Positions 23,252 through 32,552 are shown, counted from the first letter of the stretch. The stretch is 53,942 bases of DNA from Deltaproteobacteria bacterium (GCA_003135135.1 PLDK01000006.1:67942-121883); one strand, 5' to 3'. Made by a program: numbers and translations. The notes: generated from the sequence alone by a model not told the origin.

Positions 23252-24243
23252 GCGGTCACCTGCCGTTCGATTACCCGCGAACTCGCATGCGACTCGATCG
23301 CATGGGCGCGAGGCGGCGCTGCGAGGATGCGATACGCACGAAGCGTCAGCGTCAGGCTGGTCGCCAGGACCGCGGCGCCGACCGCGACGTGGCTGGTGGT
23401 CGGGAGCACCGCGCGCTCACTCCAGATTGTGAACGCACCGAGACAAATCTGGATAATCAACAGCAGGAACAACCCGACCGCGGGGCGGCGAAGCGCGCCG
23501 ACCTCACGATGCGTCCGTAGCACGCGCGCGACCGTCCACAAAATCATCGCGGTGACAACCACCGCACCGCATCGATGCGCAAAATTAACCGCGATGTACT
23601 GGTCCCAGTACGGCGGCACCAAATAGCCGAACGAAAGCGGGAAATCGGGGATTACCAGCCCGGCGCTCATGTGGCGCATCAGCGCGCCGATCAGGATTTG
23701 CAGGTATATGACGGCGGTCATCGCGGCGGCAAGCGCAGGCAGCTGGATTCGCGACGGCGGATCATCGACGTGCGGGGTCGTGCTCCAGCGCGGATTGGTG
23801 AAAATAGCGATCGATACCATCAGGCACAACAGCGCCTGGGCCGTAGCGGCGTGCGCAACCGCGATCGCCAGCGGCAACTCGAGCAGCACGGTGATTCCGC
23901 CAAGCACGGCCTGCACGACGATCAGCAGGAACGCCAGCACGACCAGCTTGCGGACCCATCGCCGCGGCTCGGTGCGCCATGCCCACGCCATCAGCACCAG
24001 CGTAAGAATTACGACTGTTCCGGCAGCCACGCGATGGCCAAATTCGAAACGGATGCCGCCCTCCCACGCCGGGATGAGTTTGCCGAACGCCAGCGGCCAG
24101 TCCGGCACGGCAAGCGCGGAACCCGTCGAGGTGACGAGTCCACCGACGAAGATGAGGCAAAAAGTGGCGCCCGCGGTCAACATCGCAAAGCGATGCAATC
24201 CGCGCGTCTTCTCATCTCCGGCTGACAACTGCAACTGATTCAT
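23248..24243 (-). CDS. ctaA: Haem A synthase (COX15/CtaA family)
   Basis: A 331-residue, eight-helix membrane enzyme oxidising haem O to haem A. Paired His motifs of both four-helix halves are visible: RFEFGHRVAAGTVV and VAHAATAQALL in the first half, NFAHRCGAVVV and TTSHVAVGAAVLATSL in the second. The VPDWPLAFGK and VIPDFPLSFG blocks repeated in both halves are diagnostic. It sits between ctaD and ctaB, so the oxidase built here probably carries haem A. Confidence 0.95.
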   Translation of the reverse strand: MNQLQLSAGDEKTRGLHRFAMLTAGATFCLIFVGGLVTSTGSALAVPDWPLAFGKLIPAWEGGIRFEFGHRVAAGTVVILTLVLMAWAWRTEPRRWVRKLVVLAFLLIVVQAVLGGITVLLELPLAIAVAHAATAQALLCLMVSIAIFTNPRWSTTPHVDDPPSRIQLPALAAAMTAVIYLQILIGALMRHMSAGLVIPDFPLSFGYLVPPYWDQYIAVNFAHRCGAVVVTAMILWTVARVLRTHREVGALRRPAVGLFLLLIIQICLGAFTIWSERAVLPTTSHVAVGAAVLATSLTLTLRAYRILAAPPRAHAIESHASSRVIERQVTA

Positions 24244-24249
24244 TCGTTG

Positions 24250-26016
24250 TTAGTGCGTTCGCTTGTTGGCCGCGCCCGTCGAGTGTTCGAGCAACTGCGA
24301 TTGCGGCAGATAATCCTCCGCAACCCCAGGCGAGCTGTATTCGTACGGTCCACGGTAAACGATCGGCACCGGCCCGGGCCAGTTGCCGTGCGGCGGCGGC
24401 GAAGGCGTCGTCCACTCCAGAGTATTGGCGTACCACGGATTCTCAGTGGCCTTGGCGCCCTTGAAATAGCTCCAGATGATATTGGCCAGCAACAGGAACT
24501 GCGCGGCGCCGAGCACGAAAGCGCTGATGGAAATAAATTCGTTTATCGGGATGATCGGCTTCAAAAAGTCGTACTGCTGCGGATTGTAAATCCGGCGCAT
24601 GTGTCCCGCCATCCCCAGGATGTGCATCGGGAAGAAGGTGCAATTGAACGACACGAAGGTGATCCAGAAGTGAATCTTGCCCAGCGTCTCGTTCATCATG
24701 CGGCCGAACATCTTGGGATACCAATAGGTAATTCCCGCGAAGACCCCGAACAGGCTGCCGCCGAATAGTACGTAGTGAATATGCGCGACGATGAAGTAAG
24801 TATCGTGGATGTACATGTCCACCGGCGTGCACGCCATCCAGATTCCCGACATTCCGCCGATCACGAACATCGCGACGAACGCCAGCGCGTTCATCATCGC
24901 CGCCGTGTAATGGATGTTGCCCTTATAGAGCGTGCCGAGCCAGTTGAAAGTCTTAATCGCCGACGGCACTCCGATGATCATCGTCGTGATCATGAAGCCG
25001 CTGCCGAGCACCGGATCCATCCCCGACACGAACATGTGATGGCCCCACACGATCCACGACAGGCCCGCGATCGCGATCATCGCATACGCCATCGCGCGAT
25101 ATCCGAATATGGGCTTGCGCGAAAACGTCGCGATGACCTCGGAGGCGATCCCCATCGCGGGCAGGATCATGATGTAAACCTCAGGATGGCCGAAAAACCA
25201 GAACAAATGCTGCCACAGCAGCGGCTCTCCGCCACCCGCGGGCAGAAAGAAATGGGTGCCGCCCAGGCGATCGAACAGCAGGAGCGCGATCGCCGTCGTC
25301 AGCACCGGAAGCGCGAGCAGCAGCAGAATCGCCGTGATGAACAGTGACCAGATCGTCAGCGGCAGGCGGAAGAAGTACATCCCCTTGGTGCGCATGTTGA
25401 TGATCGTGGTGATGTAGTTGATCGAGCCCATCAGCGACGACGCACCGAGCACGATGATGCTGATGCACCATAAGTTCTGGCCCCAATCGACGCCGGTGTA
25501 GATTGGCACTGCGCTCAGGGGAGCGTACGAGGTCCATCCCGCGGCCGCAGGACCGCCGGTTACAAAGAACGAGGATAGCAGGATCACGCCCGCGACCGCG
25601 CCGGTCCAGAACGACAGCATGTTCAGCTTGGGGAACGCCATGTCGCGCGCGCCGATCATCAGCGGGATGAGGAAGTTGCCGAAACATCCGACCAGGATCG
25701 GCATCACCACGAAGAAGATCATGATCGTGGCGTGCATCGTGAACATCGCGTTGTAGGTATTGGGCGGAATCGCGCCCTCGTACATGAACGGTTCGGGCAC
25801 CCAGCCAAATCCCGGGACCTGGGTCTCCGGCCACGCCAGTTCCCACCGCATCAGCATCGCCATCAGGCCGCCGATCGACATCATGAACAGCGCCATGAAC
25901 AGGAACTGCTTCCCGATCATCTTGTGATCTTCAGAGAAGATATACGTGCGCCAAAAGCCGAGCGCATGAGGCTCCGCATGCGCGCCGTGTGCCGCAACCG
26001 CTGCCGTGCTGCTCAT
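24250..26016 (-). CDS. ctaD: Cytochrome c oxidase subunit I
   Basis: A 588-residue catalytic subunit of an aa3/caa3-type haem-copper oxidase. It has twelve-plus membrane helices with the haem a His in FTMHATIMIFFVV, the CuB His-Tyr pair in WFFGHPEVYIMILPA, HHMFVSGMD, and haem ligands in FIVAHIHYVLFGG. The Glu of HPEVY and the Tyr four residues on from the His, required for the cross-link, are intact. It reduces O2 to water and pumps protons. Its start overlaps the subunit II stop (ATGA), and ctaA follows 6 bases later. Confidence 0.97.
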   Translation of the reverse strand: MSSTAAVAAHGAHAEPHALGFWRTYIFSEDHKMIGKQFLFMALFMMSIGGLMAMLMRWELAWPETQVPGFGWVPEPFMYEGAIPPNTYNAMFTMHATIMIFFVVMPILVGCFGNFLIPLMIGARDMAFPKLNMLSFWTGAVAGVILLSSFFVTGGPAAAGWTSYAPLSAVPIYTGVDWGQNLWCISIIVLGASSLMGSINYITTIINMRTKGMYFFRLPLTIWSLFITAILLLLALPVLTTAIALLLFDRLGGTHFFLPAGGGEPLLWQHLFWFFGHPEVYIMILPAMGIASEVIATFSRKPIFGYRAMAYAMIAIAGLSWIVWGHHMFVSGMDPVLGSGFMITTMIIGVPSAIKTFNWLGTLYKGNIHYTAAMMNALAFVAMFVIGGMSGIWMACTPVDMYIHDTYFIVAHIHYVLFGGSLFGVFAGITYWYPKMFGRMMNETLGKIHFWITFVSFNCTFFPMHILGMAGHMRRIYNPQQYDFLKPIIPINEFISISAFVLGAAQFLLLANIIWSYFKGAKATENPWYANTLEWTTPSPPPHGNWPGPVPIVYRGPYEYSSPGVAEDYLPQSQLLEHSTGAANKRTH

Positions 26017-26717
26017 TTTGGGCTAGCTCCTTCGGTCGCCGAGGGCGGCGCGGGCGGGTTTGCATACAGGTCCTTGAGCCACTTGTCGAAATCCTCCTGC
26101 GACTGGACCGTCAGGTTGCCCTTCATCCCCGAATGCCCGAAGCCGCACAGCTGCGAGCACGGAATTTCGTATTGCCCGGTTTCGGTCGCCTCGAACCAGA
26201 CGTGGATGATGCGGCCAGGTACCGCGTCCTGCCTCAGACGCATGTTAGGGAGGTAAAAACTGTGGATGACGTCTTTCGAGGTCAAATCGATCCGCACCAC
26301 TTTGTTGACCGGCACGTGCAGCTCGTTCTCGACGATGATGTCGTCCTTGGTGCCGAGTTTGCCGTCGGGCCCCGGATAAGTGAATTCCCAGTTGAACTGC
26401 TTCCCGGTCACCGCGTAGAACACATCCCCCGGAGGCCCATGCTCCTTGATATCAGCCCACGTCGAGCGGCTCATAAACGCCAGAACGATCAGGATCGCGG
26501 CGGTCGCCGTGGTCCAGATGATCTCGAGACGCGAATTGCCTTCAATATATTCCGCCTTGCGACCGGGCCGGGCGCGATAGCGAATCATGAAGACCACCAT
26601 CGTGATCATCACCGCGGTCCAAACGACCAGCACGAGCCAGAAGATCAGCAAAAAGAGCCGATCGATTTGGGGACCGAAAGTCGAGATGTCGTGCGGAAAA
26701 TACATATGCTCGAGCAT
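26013..26717 (-). CDS. ctaC: Cytochrome c oxidase subunit II
   Basis: A 234-residue CuA subunit. Two membrane helices (IDRLFLLIFWLVLVVWTAVM and IIWTTATAAILIVLAFMSRS) anchor a periplasmic cupredoxin domain. The CuA ligands are visible in DVIHSFYLPN and IPCSQLCGFGHSGM (two Cys, His, Met). There is no fused cytochrome c domain, so by subunit II alone this is aa3-like although subunit IV is caa3-like. It is the first gene of the leftward oxidase operon, and its product accepts electrons from a soluble or membrane cytochrome c. Confidence 0.96.
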   Translation of the reverse strand: MLEHMYFPHDISTFGPQIDRLFLLIFWLVLVVWTAVMITMVVFMIRYRARPGRKAEYIEGNSRLEIIWTTATAAILIVLAFMSRSTWADIKEHGPPGDVFYAVTGKQFNWEFTYPGPDGKLGTKDDIIVENELHVPVNKVVRIDLTSKDVIHSFYLPNMRLRQDAVPGRIIHVWFEATETGQYEIPCSQLCGFGHSGMKGNLTVQSQEDFDKWLKDLYANPPAPPSATEGASPK

Positions 26718-27062
26718 CGACGCGTCACCTCTGCGCTATCAATGTGTAAATTCCGGACGAGCATTCGCCGCACCGATCAAGGCGGCTGATGCAACGTTCC
26801 AAAACCGTCCGATTCATGAATTGAGTATGATGATGATGCCCGTTAGCGCAACGACTCGTGGAATGAAAAATCCTTGTCGACCCACCGAAACGCCCGCTTA
26901 ATGGCCGCTCATAACACTACATTTCAATAGTTAATTCAAGCGTTTCGTGGTCCCATGCGCGCATCGGCTGCGGGTCCGGCAATCAGGTATTGGCGCGAGA
27001 TTGGCGGCAACCAACGTTTGGGCTACAACGGCTAGGCGAGGAAGAGGAGGTTTTTATTTCTT
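26718..27062. other. Divergent promoter region between ctaC and the acyl-CoA synthetase gene
   Basis: 345 bases without a credible gene. On the minus strand TTGAAT, a 17-base spacer and TGTTAT (about 26904-26943) form a weak sigma-70-like promoter for ctaC. On the plus strand GAGGAAGAGGAGG (27036-27050) is the ribosome site of the synthetase gene. Nothing else stands out. Confidence 0.4.
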
Positions 27063-28850
27063 ATGGCTGATCGCGAGGCGACGATTTCCCAGGTCTTCGA
27101 GACGCGCGCGCACAAGTACGGTGCGCGCGCATTCTTAAAGGACAAGCCCGGCAAAGTCTGGACGGACCACTCGTGGACCGAAATCTCCGACGCTGCGGGA
27201 AAGCTTCGCGCCGGTCTGCTCAGCCTGGGCGTGCGCCCCGGCGATCGCGTGGCGATCCTCTCCGACAATTGCCCCGAATGGATCGTCGTCGATCAGGCCA
27301 TCCTCGGACTCGGCGCGATCGTCGTGCCGCTCTACACCACCAGCGGACTCGAGGAAACCGCACACGTCATCAGCGACTCGGGAGCGAAAATCGTCGCGGC
27401 CAAGGGGCCCGAGATGATCAAGAAAATTCTCGGGCTGGGCAGTTCGATTCCCGAGGTCACGGCAATTATCGCAATGCATCGCGGCGCGGAATCCGCACCT
27501 GCCGCGGACGCAACGCCCGCCATCATCACGATGGCATCGGTGAGCGGCGATGCACCGGCGGCCATCGTCGAGGGCCGCAGCGACGACCTCGCGACAATCA
27601 TCTATACGTCGGGCACGACCGGCACGCCCAAAGGCGTGATGCTCTCGCACGGCAACATCCTGGCCAACTGCGAGGACTCGCTGGCCGCACTCACGCTCAA
27701 CGCCGCCGACATGACGCTGTCGCATCTGCCGATCGCGCACTCGTTCGAACGGACCGCGGGTTACTACACCGTGACAATGGCGGGAGGGACGATCGCGTTT
27801 GCCGAGAGTCTCGGGCAGATCGCATCGAACCTGACCGAGGTCGAGCCGACCGTGGTGCTCACGGTGCCCCGCCTGCTCGAAGTGATACATAGCCGCGTGA
27901 TGCGCACGGTGGAGACCTCGCCTCCTATACGCCAACGACTATTCAAAATGGCGCTGGCGGCGGGCGAGCAAGCGGCTGAGTATCGCCATCGCGGCAAACC
28001 GCTTCCGCCCATGCTGGCGCTGTCGATGGCGCTGTTCAGGCGCCTGGTCTTCGCACGAGTGCGCGCGATCTTCGGAAATCGAATGCGCTACCTCATTTCC
28101 GGCGGCGCACCGCTGCCGACCGAGATCAACCGCTTCCTGTCCGCCGCCGAAGTTCCAATCGTCGAAGGATATGGGCTGACCGAGGCGGCTCCCGTCGTCG
28201 CGTGCAATCTGCATAACGGCAAGACCCGAATCGGTACGGTGGGCCAGCCGCTGGCGCACATACAGGTCAAAACCGCGGCCGACGGTGAGTTGCTGCTGCG
28301 CGGGCCGAACATCATGAAGGGTTACTACAAGCTCGAGGCCGACACGAAGGAAGCGATCGACGAAAATGGATGGCTCCATACCGGCGACATCGCGAAGATC
28401 GACGTCGAGGGTTACATCGCGATCACCGACCGCAAAAAGGAAATCATCGTGCTGTCGGGCGGCAAGAACGTGTCGCCCGCCTACGTCGAGAGCAAGCTCG
28501 TCGGCGACAAATTCATCTCGCAAGCCTGCGTGTTCGGCGACCGCCGCAAGCATCTCGCCGCGCTGATAGTGCCGGACTACGAAAATCTGGCGGAGTTCCT
28601 AAGCGAAAACCAGCTCGACCCGAAAAACCCGGACGCGCTCGCGAAATCGCCGGCGTTGAAGGCGTTCCTGCACAAGCGGATTCGCGAAATCAACAAGCAG
28701 CTCTCGGACGTGGAAGCGATCGTCGGCTTCACGATCATCGCGCAGCCGTTCACACAGGAAAATGGCGAGCTGACGCCGTCGCTCAAGGTGCGCCGCAAAA
28801 TCGTTCAGGCGCACTTCAAGGAGCAGATCGATTCGATGTTCGGTGATTGA
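27063..28850 (+). CDS. Long-chain acyl-CoA synthetase (AMP-forming)
   Basis: A 595-residue ANL-superfamily ligase making acyl-CoA from fatty acid, ATP and CoA. Core motifs: YTSGTTGTPKGVMLSH (P-loop), LPIAHSFER (long-chain family), ISGGAPLPTEI, EGYGLTEAAPVV, WLHTGDIAKID and the catalytic Lys region near NGELTPSLKVRRK. Arrangement and length match the FACS/FadD15-like group. The start has a GAGGAGG ribosome site 12 bases upstream. It is divergent from the oxidase operon; nearby 3-hydroxyacyl-CoA dehydrogenase suggests lipid degradation or synthesis. Confidence 0.94.
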   Translation: MADREATISQVFETRAHKYGARAFLKDKPGKVWTDHSWTEISDAAGKLRAGLLSLGVRPGDRVAILSDNCPEWIVVDQAILGLGAIVVPLYTTSGLEETAHVISDSGAKIVAAKGPEMIKKILGLGSSIPEVTAIIAMHRGAESAPAADATPAIITMASVSGDAPAAIVEGRSDDLATIIYTSGTTGTPKGVMLSHGNILANCEDSLAALTLNAADMTLSHLPIAHSFERTAGYYTVTMAGGTIAFAESLGQIASNLTEVEPTVVLTVPRLLEVIHSRVMRTVETSPPIRQRLFKMALAAGEQAAEYRHRGKPLPPMLALSMALFRRLVFARVRAIFGNRMRYLISGGAPLPTEINRFLSAAEVPIVEGYGLTEAAPVVACNLHNGKTRIGTVGQPLAHIQVKTAADGELLLRGPNIMKGYYKLEADTKEAIDENGWLHTGDIAKIDVEGYIAITDRKKEIIVLSGGKNVSPAYVESKLVGDKFISQACVFGDRRKHLAALIVPDYENLAEFLSENQLDPKNPDALAKSPALKAFLHKRIREINKQLSDVEAIVGFTIIAQPFTQENGELTPSLKVRRKIVQAHFKEQIDSMFGD

Positions 28851-28867
28851 TCGCGCGTCGCGCCCGA

Positions 28868-29365
28868 TTACTTTGTTTCGCCGTTGTCGACGACCAGCAG
28901 CGCATGGATCGTCGTAAGCTGCTTCACCATGTACGCGCGCTTGCCCTTGGGCGTGACGACTTCGATATCGTCGTGCGCCGCCTTGCCGATTAGCGCGCGG
29001 CCCAGCGGCGACGACAGCGAGATGCGGTTCTGCGCGCCGTCAACTTCCTCCGGCACGACGATCTCGAACTCCGCGATACCGCCCTCATCGAGATCCTCGA
29101 GCCGAACGCGGCTGCCCAGCCCGACGGTGTCGCGCGGAATCGTCTCGAGATCGATCATCGTGAGCTCGACGATTCGCGCCTCGAGGTTGCCCACCCGCGC
29201 GCGCAGGAACTCCTGACGCTGCTTCGCCATTGCCCATTCGGCGTTTTCTGACAAGTCGCCGTGAGCGCGCGCGCGCTCTAGTTCCTTGGGCAGGTCCACG
29301 GTGAGTTCGCGCTTGAGCGTCTCGAGGTCTTTTCTGAGCCGCTTGATTACCGGTAATTCAGCCAT
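28868..29365 (-). CDS. greA: Transcription elongation factor GreA
   Basis: A 165-residue GreA. The N-terminal coiled coil carries the acidic tip GDLSENAEW (Asp and Glu that activate RNA-polymerase transcript cleavage), flanked by LPKELERARAH and AMAKQRQEFLRARVGNLEAR. The FKBP-like C-terminal domain shows VGLGSRVRLEDLDEGGIAEF and SLSSPLGRALIGKAAHDD. It rescues arrested polymerase. It converges with the acyl-CoA synthetase gene. Its C-terminal domain is the same type as that embedded in the 1302-residue conflict protein at 6579-10487. Confidence 0.96.
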   Translation of the reverse strand: MAELPVIKRLRKDLETLKRELTVDLPKELERARAHGDLSENAEWAMAKQRQEFLRARVGNLEARIVELTMIDLETIPRDTVGLGSRVRLEDLDEGGIAEFEIVVPEEVDGAQNRISLSSPLGRALIGKAAHDDIEVVTPKGKRAYMVKQLTTIHALLVVDNGETK

Positions 29366-29452
29366 CGATACACTACTGCCTCAATGCGATCTTTTTCCTG
29401 CTCTATACCATCGCCGCGCCGGTGAGCGCTGTCGCGATCTTTTTTGCCTGCT

Positions 29453-29686
29453 TCAATCCGCGACGATTGAAGTCAGGCTGCGATTGACGCCGGTCACGCT
29501 CTGAATCTTCTGCACCACCAGCTCGCCGAGCGAGGTCACGTCCGCAGCCTCCGCGATCGCGATGATGTCGTGCGGTCCGGTGACCGCATGCGCCACCGAA
29601 ACGCCGCTCACGCCTCGAATCTTGGCCGCAACCTCGCGCGCCTTTCCCGGCGACGTGTCGATCAGGATGAATGCCTTTACGGACAT
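29453..29686 (-). CDS. Stand-alone Lrp/AsnC ligand-binding (RAM) domain protein
   Basis: A 77-residue protein consisting only of the alpha/beta effector domain of Lrp/AsnC regulators (AFILIDTSPGKAREVAAKIR, then VSVAHAVTGPHDIIAIAEA, GELVVQKIQSVTGVNRSLT), with no DNA-binding HTH. Such single-domain proteins probably sense amino acids or act as oligomer partners. It lies between greA and the 3-hydroxyacyl-CoA dehydrogenase on the minus strand. Confidence 0.88.
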   Translation of the reverse strand: MSVKAFILIDTSPGKAREVAAKIRGVSGVSVAHAVTGPHDIIAIAEAADVTSLGELVVQKIQSVTGVNRSLTSIVAD

Positions 29687-29715
29687 GCTGGTTTCCTCCC
29701 GGCGCGCACCCGCGT

Positions 29716-30597
29716 TCAGCGCGGTGGCGGAATCAAAGTACCCTTCTCATCATATACATAAAAACCGCGGCCTGATTTGCGGCCCAGGTATCCGGCATCG
29801 ACGTACTTCTTCAGCAGCGGGCATGCACGATACTTGTCGTCGCCGAGCACCCGATGCATCACCTCCATTATCGCAAGGCAGGTGTCCAGCCCGATCAGAT
29901 CCGCCAGCTCGAGCGGACCCATCGGTTGATTGGTGCCCAGCTTCATCGCGATGTCGATATCGGTTACTCCGCCGACGCCTTCGTACATCGTGTAAATCGC
30001 TTCGTTGATCATCGGCAGCAGCACGCGATTGACGATGAATCCCGGGAAATCCTGCGCGGTCATCGTGGTCTTGCCGAGCTGCTCGGCGAGCGCCCGCGTC
30101 TGCTGAAAAGTCGCTTCCGAAGTGGCCAGTCCGCGAATGATCTCGACCAGCTTCATCGCCGGAACCGGGTTCATAAAGTGCATCCCGATCACGTGGTCGG
30201 CGCGTGAAGTCCGCGCCCCCATTTTGGTGATCGAAATCGACGACGTGTTCGAGGCGAAAATCGTCTCGGGCGGACAGATCTTGTCGAGCTTCTGCAGCAG
30301 CGCGATCTTGGCGTCTTCGTTTTCGATCACCGCCTCGATCACGAAGCCGAGCCCGGCCAGGTCCTCGAGCTTGATGGTCGTCTCGATGCGGCGCATCACG
30401 CGATCGCGCTCCTCGGGCTTGAAGCGCCCGCGCTCGACCATCCGCTCCAGGCTGCGCGCGATCATATCGACGCCGCGCTTGCACAGCTCCGGCGTGATAT
30501 CATGCATCACGACCGCGATCCCCGCCTGCGCCGCGACCTGCGCGATTCCCGCACCCATCTGCCCTGCCCCGATTACGCCGATCCGCTGCAAATTCAT
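29716..30597 (-). CDS. 3-hydroxyacyl-CoA (3-hydroxybutyryl-CoA) dehydrogenase
   Basis: A 293-residue NAD-dependent dehydrogenase. Rossmann motif GVIGAGQMGAGIAQ at the N-terminus, ASNTSSISITKM, catalytic His in GMHFMNPVPAMKLVEII, and the C-terminal domain block DFPGFIVNRVLLPMINEAIY, then GPLELADLIGLDTCLAIM. Length matches Hbd/PaaH-type single-domain enzymes rather than multifunctional FadB. It interconverts 3-hydroxyacyl- and 3-oxoacyl-CoA in fatty-acid or polyhydroxyalkanoate metabolism. Confidence 0.95.
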   Translation of the reverse strand: MNLQRIGVIGAGQMGAGIAQVAAQAGIAVVMHDITPELCKRGVDMIARSLERMVERGRFKPEERDRVMRRIETTIKLEDLAGLGFVIEAVIENEDAKIALLQKLDKICPPETIFASNTSSISITKMGARTSRADHVIGMHFMNPVPAMKLVEIIRGLATSEATFQQTRALAEQLGKTTMTAQDFPGFIVNRVLLPMINEAIYTMYEGVGGVTDIDIAMKLGTNQPMGPLELADLIGLDTCLAIMEVMHRVLGDDKYRACPLLKKYVDAGYLGRKSGRGFYVYDEKGTLIPPPR

Positions 30598-30646
30598 TCG
30601 TCTCTCCGAAAACTATTCAGCCGCGAACTGGAGGTGCCGGATATAA

Positions 30647-31009
30647 TCAATGATGCCCTGGAGGCTCCTCACCACCGACCCACGTGCCGGCGCCGCCACC
30701 GCTTCGCATCGCGGTGCGCACCTTCCTTACGTCTTCGGGCGACTGGCGCCCCGGCATCCCGAGGTTGCGCATCAGGAAGTTCGTCATGTTCGAGGTGAGC
30801 CGGTCGCGGATGGTTGGCTCGGCGCCGACTTGCGTGTCGAGCACCACATCGACTTGCTCCCGCGTGAGACCCTCTTCCACGAAAACATCGACCAGCCCGA
30901 CCAATCCGACTTCGCCGCCGGCGCGGTCCACGATCGCAACTACTTTCGCGCACGGCGTGCAGACGCGGCGGATCAAACCGGCGCGCTTGCTGCAATAGAC
31001 GCATCGCAT
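30647..31009 (-). CDS. Zinc-ribbon hypothetical protein
   Basis: A 120-residue protein starting MRCVYCSKRAGLIRRVCTPC: two CxxC pairs 13 residues apart form a probable zinc ribbon. The rest is soluble (IVDRAGGEVGLVGLVDVFVE, LTREQVDVVLDTQVGAEPTI, DRLTSNMTNFLMRNLGMPGR). The frame is open 21 codons upstream (to 31072), but the short start brings the Cys pair to the N-terminus and seems likelier. Family not recognised. It lies 49 bases upstream of the dehydrogenase gene on the same strand. Confidence 0.7.
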   Translation of the reverse strand: MRCVYCSKRAGLIRRVCTPCAKVVAIVDRAGGEVGLVGLVDVFVEEGLTREQVDVVLDTQVGAEPTIRDRLTSNMTNFLMRNLGMPGRQSPEDVRKVRTAMRSGGGAGTWVGGEEPPGHH

Positions 31010-31251
31010 CAGGAGATTAACCGCCTCAAAGTGAGCATCGCATCGGCGCCCGAATGCATCGCAGGGCCGCATCCCCGAAAAAGCCCTGAAAAAACTTGAA
31101 GCGGACGTGCGCTCGAAAAATCGGCGCGCCCGCTTTATTTTTGAGGTTACTACCGGCGGTAGATGGTCGCAAGTATGAGCGGCTGACCCCCGTCGCGGAC
31201 GGATAAATCCTCATCGTTGACATCGCAGACCGGTAGGGCTACAGTCGCAAT

Positions 31252-31266
31252 TGAGAATCATTCTCA
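31252..31266. promoter_or_regulatory. Fur-box-like 7-1-7 palindrome
   Basis: TGAGAATCATTCTCA is a perfect 7-1-7 inverted repeat matching the Fur-box form TGAtAATnATTaTCA. It lies 11 bases upstream of the FTR1 start, so iron-dependent repression of the permease is expected. Confidence 0.75.
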
Positions 31267-31277
31267 GAATTAACCAT

Positions 31278-32132
31278 ATGATCAATCAAACCGCCGCCGC
31301 TTACTTCTTCTATTCGCTTGGCATCCTGTTCCGCGAAGGCATGGAAGCGATGCTGGTGATCGTCGCGCTCGCGGCCGCCACCCGCGGCGCGGGGCGAATC
31401 GGCCGCGAGCGCGACATCTACGCGGGCGCACTGGCCGCGATCGTCGCCAGCGTCGTCCTGGCGTGGGTGGTCAACAATTTTATCACCGACGACGCCAGCG
31501 ACACGCTCGAAGGCGTCTTCCAACTCTTCGCCGCCGCGACCCTCTTTTACGTCAGTTCGTGGATGACCTCGAAAGGCCAGGCCGATCGCTGGATGAAGTT
31601 CATCTCGCACAAACTCCAGAGCGCCGAGCACAGCGCGGTTCCCGGTATCGCGCTCGGGCTCACCGCGTTTCTTGCCGTGATGCGCGAGGGTGCGGAGACA
31701 ATAGTGTTCTTTCAGGCGCTCACCAGCGGCGCGACCGAAGCTGTCGAGCGTCACGCGGTGGCGGCCGGCATCGTCGTCGCCGCGGTGGCACTGGCCGCGA
31801 CTTTCGTGGTCATCAGGCGCGCCGCCGATCGAATCCCGATGAGGTTCTTCTTCCAGACGACTTCGATCATGCTCTACGCGCTGGCGATCGTCTTCGTCGG
31901 CCAGGGCGTCGCGAGCTTGCAGGAAGCGTCAAGGGTATCGGCTACATTCGTGGATTACGTGCCGACGATTCCGATGCTCGGTCTGTTCCCGACCGTTCAA
32001 TCACTGGGCGCGCAGGCGGTTCTGCTGATGCTTGCGGCGGCCGCCGTGTTGGTTCCACGCAACGCCGCCGCACGAGAGGTCAGGGTTGCCGAGCGGGCGG
32101 CGATGCAGCAGGCGCAGCGGAGTCAGACTTGA
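31278..32132 (+). CDS. FTR1-family iron permease
   Basis: A 284-residue membrane protein with about seven helices and the two REGxE iron motifs: LFREGMEAMLVIV in helix 1 and VMREGAETIVFFQ in helix 4. FTR1/EfeU-type permeases import ferric iron after oxidation by a partner, which is not visible nearby. ATG 31278 is chosen because the Fur box lies just upstream; no strong ribosome site. The 3' end overlaps the convergent exported-protein gene by 53 bases. Confidence 0.9.
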   Translation: MINQTAAAYFFYSLGILFREGMEAMLVIVALAAATRGAGRIGRERDIYAGALAAIVASVVLAWVVNNFITDDASDTLEGVFQLFAAATLFYVSSWMTSKGQADRWMKFISHKLQSAEHSAVPGIALGLTAFLAVMREGAETIVFFQALTSGATEAVERHAVAAGIVVAAVALAATFVVIRRAADRIPMRFFFQTTSIMLYALAIVFVGQGVASLQEASRVSATFVDYVPTIPMLGLFPTVQSLGAQAVLLMLAAAAVLVPRNAAAREVRVAERAAMQQAQRSQT

Positions 32133-32541
32133 GCTCGGGCGCTTGCGCCACAGAATCGTCGCCGCCGAACAAAACGGTTTCCACGTCGGAAGTGAGCTTC
32201 TCGGATATCACCAGCGCGCGAAACCCCATCCGCGTGCATTGATCGACCGTCGGGTCGCGCGCGTCCGCACTTTGACGCACATGCCTGAGCGCGACGCGCA
32301 AATCCTGCGTGCGATCGAGCAGGACGGACAGCCGCGCCGCGACGATCGCGGTCGAATTGCCGCCGCTCGACGCAAGATCGAGCGCCAACGCTTCGTCGTG
32401 CTCCGCGCCGGCCAGCGCATGAAGCGCAGTTTTGATCTCGGCGCATGCCGCTTCGGTGCTGTCGTCGGACGTGGCGGGTAAACCGGCGGCCAGAGTGGTT
32501 TGAAGCGCGGCAAATAGAACGGCGGCAGTCGCGAGCCCCAT
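32080..32541 (-). CDS. Exported hypothetical protein overlapping the FTR1 gene
   Basis: A 153-residue protein with signal peptide MGLATAAVLFAALQTTLAAG and a helical mature part with two Cys (EAACAEIKTALHALAGAEHD and TVDQCTRMGFRAL). The C-terminus is Pro/Ala-rich (SDSAAPAASPPARQP). It is divergent in order from nothing and convergent with FTR1, the tails overlapping at 32080-32132. It follows the 61-residue membrane protein gene on the same strand (11-base gap). Function unknown, probably periplasmic. Confidence 0.6.
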   Translation of the reverse strand: MGLATAAVLFAALQTTLAAGLPATSDDSTEAACAEIKTALHALAGAEHDEALALDLASSGGNSTAIVAARLSVLLDRTQDLRVALRHVRQSADARDPTVDQCTRMGFRALVISEKLTSDVETVLFGGDDSVAQAPELKSDSAAPAASPPARQP

Positions 32542-32552
32542 CCGCGCCGCGC

